This document shows, piece by piece, positions 58,955 through 60,197 of a stretch of 60,197 nt of DNA. Made by a program: the position numbers and the translations under genes. The notes below the pieces were generated by a model. The model did no database searches. It saw nothing but the letters and a program-made list of their open reading frames with translations, and had not been told where the DNA came from. Position 1 is the stretch's first letter, and the number at the start of each line of letters is the position of its first letter. The DNA is from Pseudomonadota bacterium (lineage in GTDB: Bacteria > Pseudomonadota > Gammaproteobacteria > Xanthomonadales > Xanthomonadaceae): positions 1-60,197 of the forward strand of contig JAEWNY010000054.1 of NCBI GenBank assembly GCA_023461075.1, in the 5' to 3' direction.

Positions 58955-60022
58955 ATGTCCCGTTTCCTGAACGCATTGACCCTCTCACTTGTCGTGGCCG
59001 CCAGCCTGGCGGCGGGCTGCTCGCGGCAGGAAAGCCAGGCGCCGGCGGTTTCGCCCGCGCCGCGCGCCGCAGCCGAAGTCAACCTGTACACCACGCGCGA
59101 GCCCGGGCTCATCCAGCCGCTGCTGGATGCATTCCAGAAGGAAAGCGGCATCAAGGTCAACACCGTGTTCCTCAAGGACGGGCTGCTGGAGCGCCTGGGC
59201 GCCGAGGGCGAGCGCTCGCAGGCCGACATCCTGATGACGGTGGATACCGGCAACCTGCTTGACCTGGTGGACGCCGGTCACACCCAGCCAGTGCAATCCG
59301 CCGCGCTGTCCGGCGCGGTCCCCGCACACCTGCGCGGCGCCAACGGCGAGTGGTTCGCGCTGTCGCTGCGCGACCGGGTGATGTATGCCGACAAGGACAT
59401 GCAGATCCCCGCCGGCTTCGAATACCAGGCGCTGGCCAGCCCCGAATTCAAGGGCAAGGTCTGCATCCGCTCGGGCCAGCATCCCTACAACACCAGCCTG
59501 ATCGCGGCGATGATCGCGCATGAAGGCCCGGAGAAGACCGAGGCCTGGTTGCGTGGCGTCAAGGCCAACCTGGCCCGCAAGCCCGCCGGCGGCGACCGCG
59601 ACGTGGCCCGCGACATCCTTGCCGGCATCTGCGACGTGGGCCTGGCCAACGCCTATTACGTCGGCCGCATGAAGAACGCCGAGGCCGGCAGCGAGCAGCG
59701 CCAGTGGGGCGATGCGATCCAGGTGGTGCGCCCGGTGTTCAGCGGCGGCGGCACCCACGTCAACATCAGTGGTGCGGCGCTGGCGAAACATGCGCCGCAC
59801 CGCGATGCGGCGGTGAAGCTGCTTGAATACCTGGTGTCCGACCAGGCCCAGTCGCTGTACGCGAAGGCGAACTACGAATATCCGGTGAAGGCCGGCGTGG
59901 CGCTGGACCCGGTCATCGAGGCGCTTGGGCCGATGCAGGTGGACACGCTCGCTTTGACCGACATCCACAAGCATCGCCGCGAGGCCAGCGCGCTGGTCGA
60001 CAAGGTCGGTTTCGACCAGTAA
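58955..60022 (+). CDS. Ferric iron ABC transporter substrate-binding lipoprotein (FbpA/FutA type)
   Basis: 355 residues. A lipobox ends the signal peptide (LVVAASLAAGCS), so it is anchored by a lipid. The body has the family's EVNLYTTREPGLIQPLLDAF start and iron-binding tyrosine region (ANAYYVGRMKNAE with the YY pair) and SLYAKANYEYPVKAGVALDP near the end. It carries ferric iron to the permease. Control by Fur is shown by the palindrome 24 nt upstream. The permease gene begins 28 nt after its stop. Confidence 0.93.
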   Translation: MSRFLNALTLSLVVAASLAAGCSRQESQAPAVSPAPRAAAEVNLYTTREPGLIQPLLDAFQKESGIKVNTVFLKDGLLERLGAEGERSQADILMTVDTGNLLDLVDAGHTQPVQSAALSGAVPAHLRGANGEWFALSLRDRVMYADKDMQIPAGFEYQALASPEFKGKVCIRSGQHPYNTSLIAAMIAHEGPEKTEAWLRGVKANLARKPAGGDRDVARDILAGICDVGLANAYYVGRMKNAEAGSEQRQWGDAIQVVRPVFSGGGTHVNISGAALAKHAPHRDAAVKLLEYLVSDQAQSLYAKANYEYPVKAGVALDPVIEALGPMQVDTLALTDIHKHRREASALVDKVGFDQ

Positions 60023-60050
60023 GCGCGACAGCACCCGCACGCCCATCGCC

Positions 60051-60197
60051 ATGAACGCGATCGCCACGTCGCCGCCGACGCGCCTGCGCCTGCCGCGCAG
60101 CGGTGGCGGCGCGCGTCGCTGGCATGCGGGCCTGTGGCTGGCCGCCGGATTCGCCTTGCTGCCGGTGCTGGCGCTGGCCTGGGTGGCGATGCAGGGC
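60051..60197 (+). CDS. Ferric iron ABC transporter permease, N-terminal part (runs off the window)
   Basis: 49 codons visible, no stop before the window end: MNAIATSPPTRLRLPRSGGG and then a membrane segment (LWLAAGFALLPVLALAWVAM). An Arg-rich N-terminus followed by a helix is the start of FbpB-type permeases. It follows the binding-protein gene directly. Only the context and the first helix support it. Confidence 0.7.
   Translation, partial: MNAIATSPPTRLRLPRSGGGARRWHAGLWLAAGFALLPVLALAWVAMQG

Overview
The window is high-GC proteobacterial DNA. Its gene content and order (thrS-infC-rpmI-rplT-pheS-pheT-ihfA-merR followed by tRNA-Pro(GGG); ftsY-asmA-like-mutY-yggX; rsmD-coaD; DUF6491-like and GumN-like proteins; a large TonB-dependent receptor) suggest a member of the Xanthomonadaceae/Lysobacteraceae (Lysobacter, Luteimonas or Thermomonas-like). 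This assignment is from recollection of gene order and protein families; no search was run.

Region 1 (1-9.6 kb) is accessory DNA. It holds a four-gene MacAB-type efflux operon (partial at the window edge), a TRAP-type solute-binding pseudogene with a stop and two frameshifts, a complete IS3-family element that has cut a HEXXH metallopeptidase gene resembling the phage-exclusion protease Lit, and a hipBA toxin-antitoxin pair. It ends at a 164-bp segment whose last ~37 bp are the 3' end of a tRNA (probably tRNA-Val) including CCA.

Region 2 (9.6-20.3 kb) lies between that segment and a second, colinear 164-bp copy at 20119-20282. It carries a GIY-YIG-like protein, the ligase-associated DNA repair cassette (exonuclease, ATP-dependent ligase, Lhr-like helicase, PdeM phosphoesterase; all overlapping), a PPOX-fold protein, and a divergent pair encoding a radical SAM DNA-repair-type protein and a DUF4130-UdgX fusion. 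It closes with a broken duplicate of the thrS leader and the first codons of thrS, followed by an orphan gene tail. I read this as a tRNA-associated island or the residue of tandem integrations.

Region 3 (20.3-28.7 kb) is the core translation cluster. thrS is preceded by an 8-codon reading frame with three Thr codons and then a terminator-like hairpin, which suggests attenuation. infC starts at ATC. rplT encodes an L20 with an unusual C-terminal helix-hairpin-helix extension.

Region 4 (28.7-45 kb) contains a coupled three-gene lipid-type cluster on the minus strand (membrane hydroxylase, a ketoacyl-ACP synthase III fused to a heme-oxygenase-like diiron domain, and an uncharacterised protein), dxs, an HNH endonuclease, an acyl-CoA dehydrogenase, tRNA-Phe, and the ftsY-asmA-mutY-yggX operon.

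Region 5 (45-60 kb) holds rsmD-coaD-lipoprotein-ferredoxin-ggt, a peroxiredoxin, an MBL hydrolase, a TonB receptor divergent from a secreted phosphatase and a secreted pyrophosphatase, an aminotransferase divergent from its likely Lrp/AsnC regulator with a palindromic operator, queA, and a Fur-box-controlled ferric iron ABC transporter that runs off the window end.
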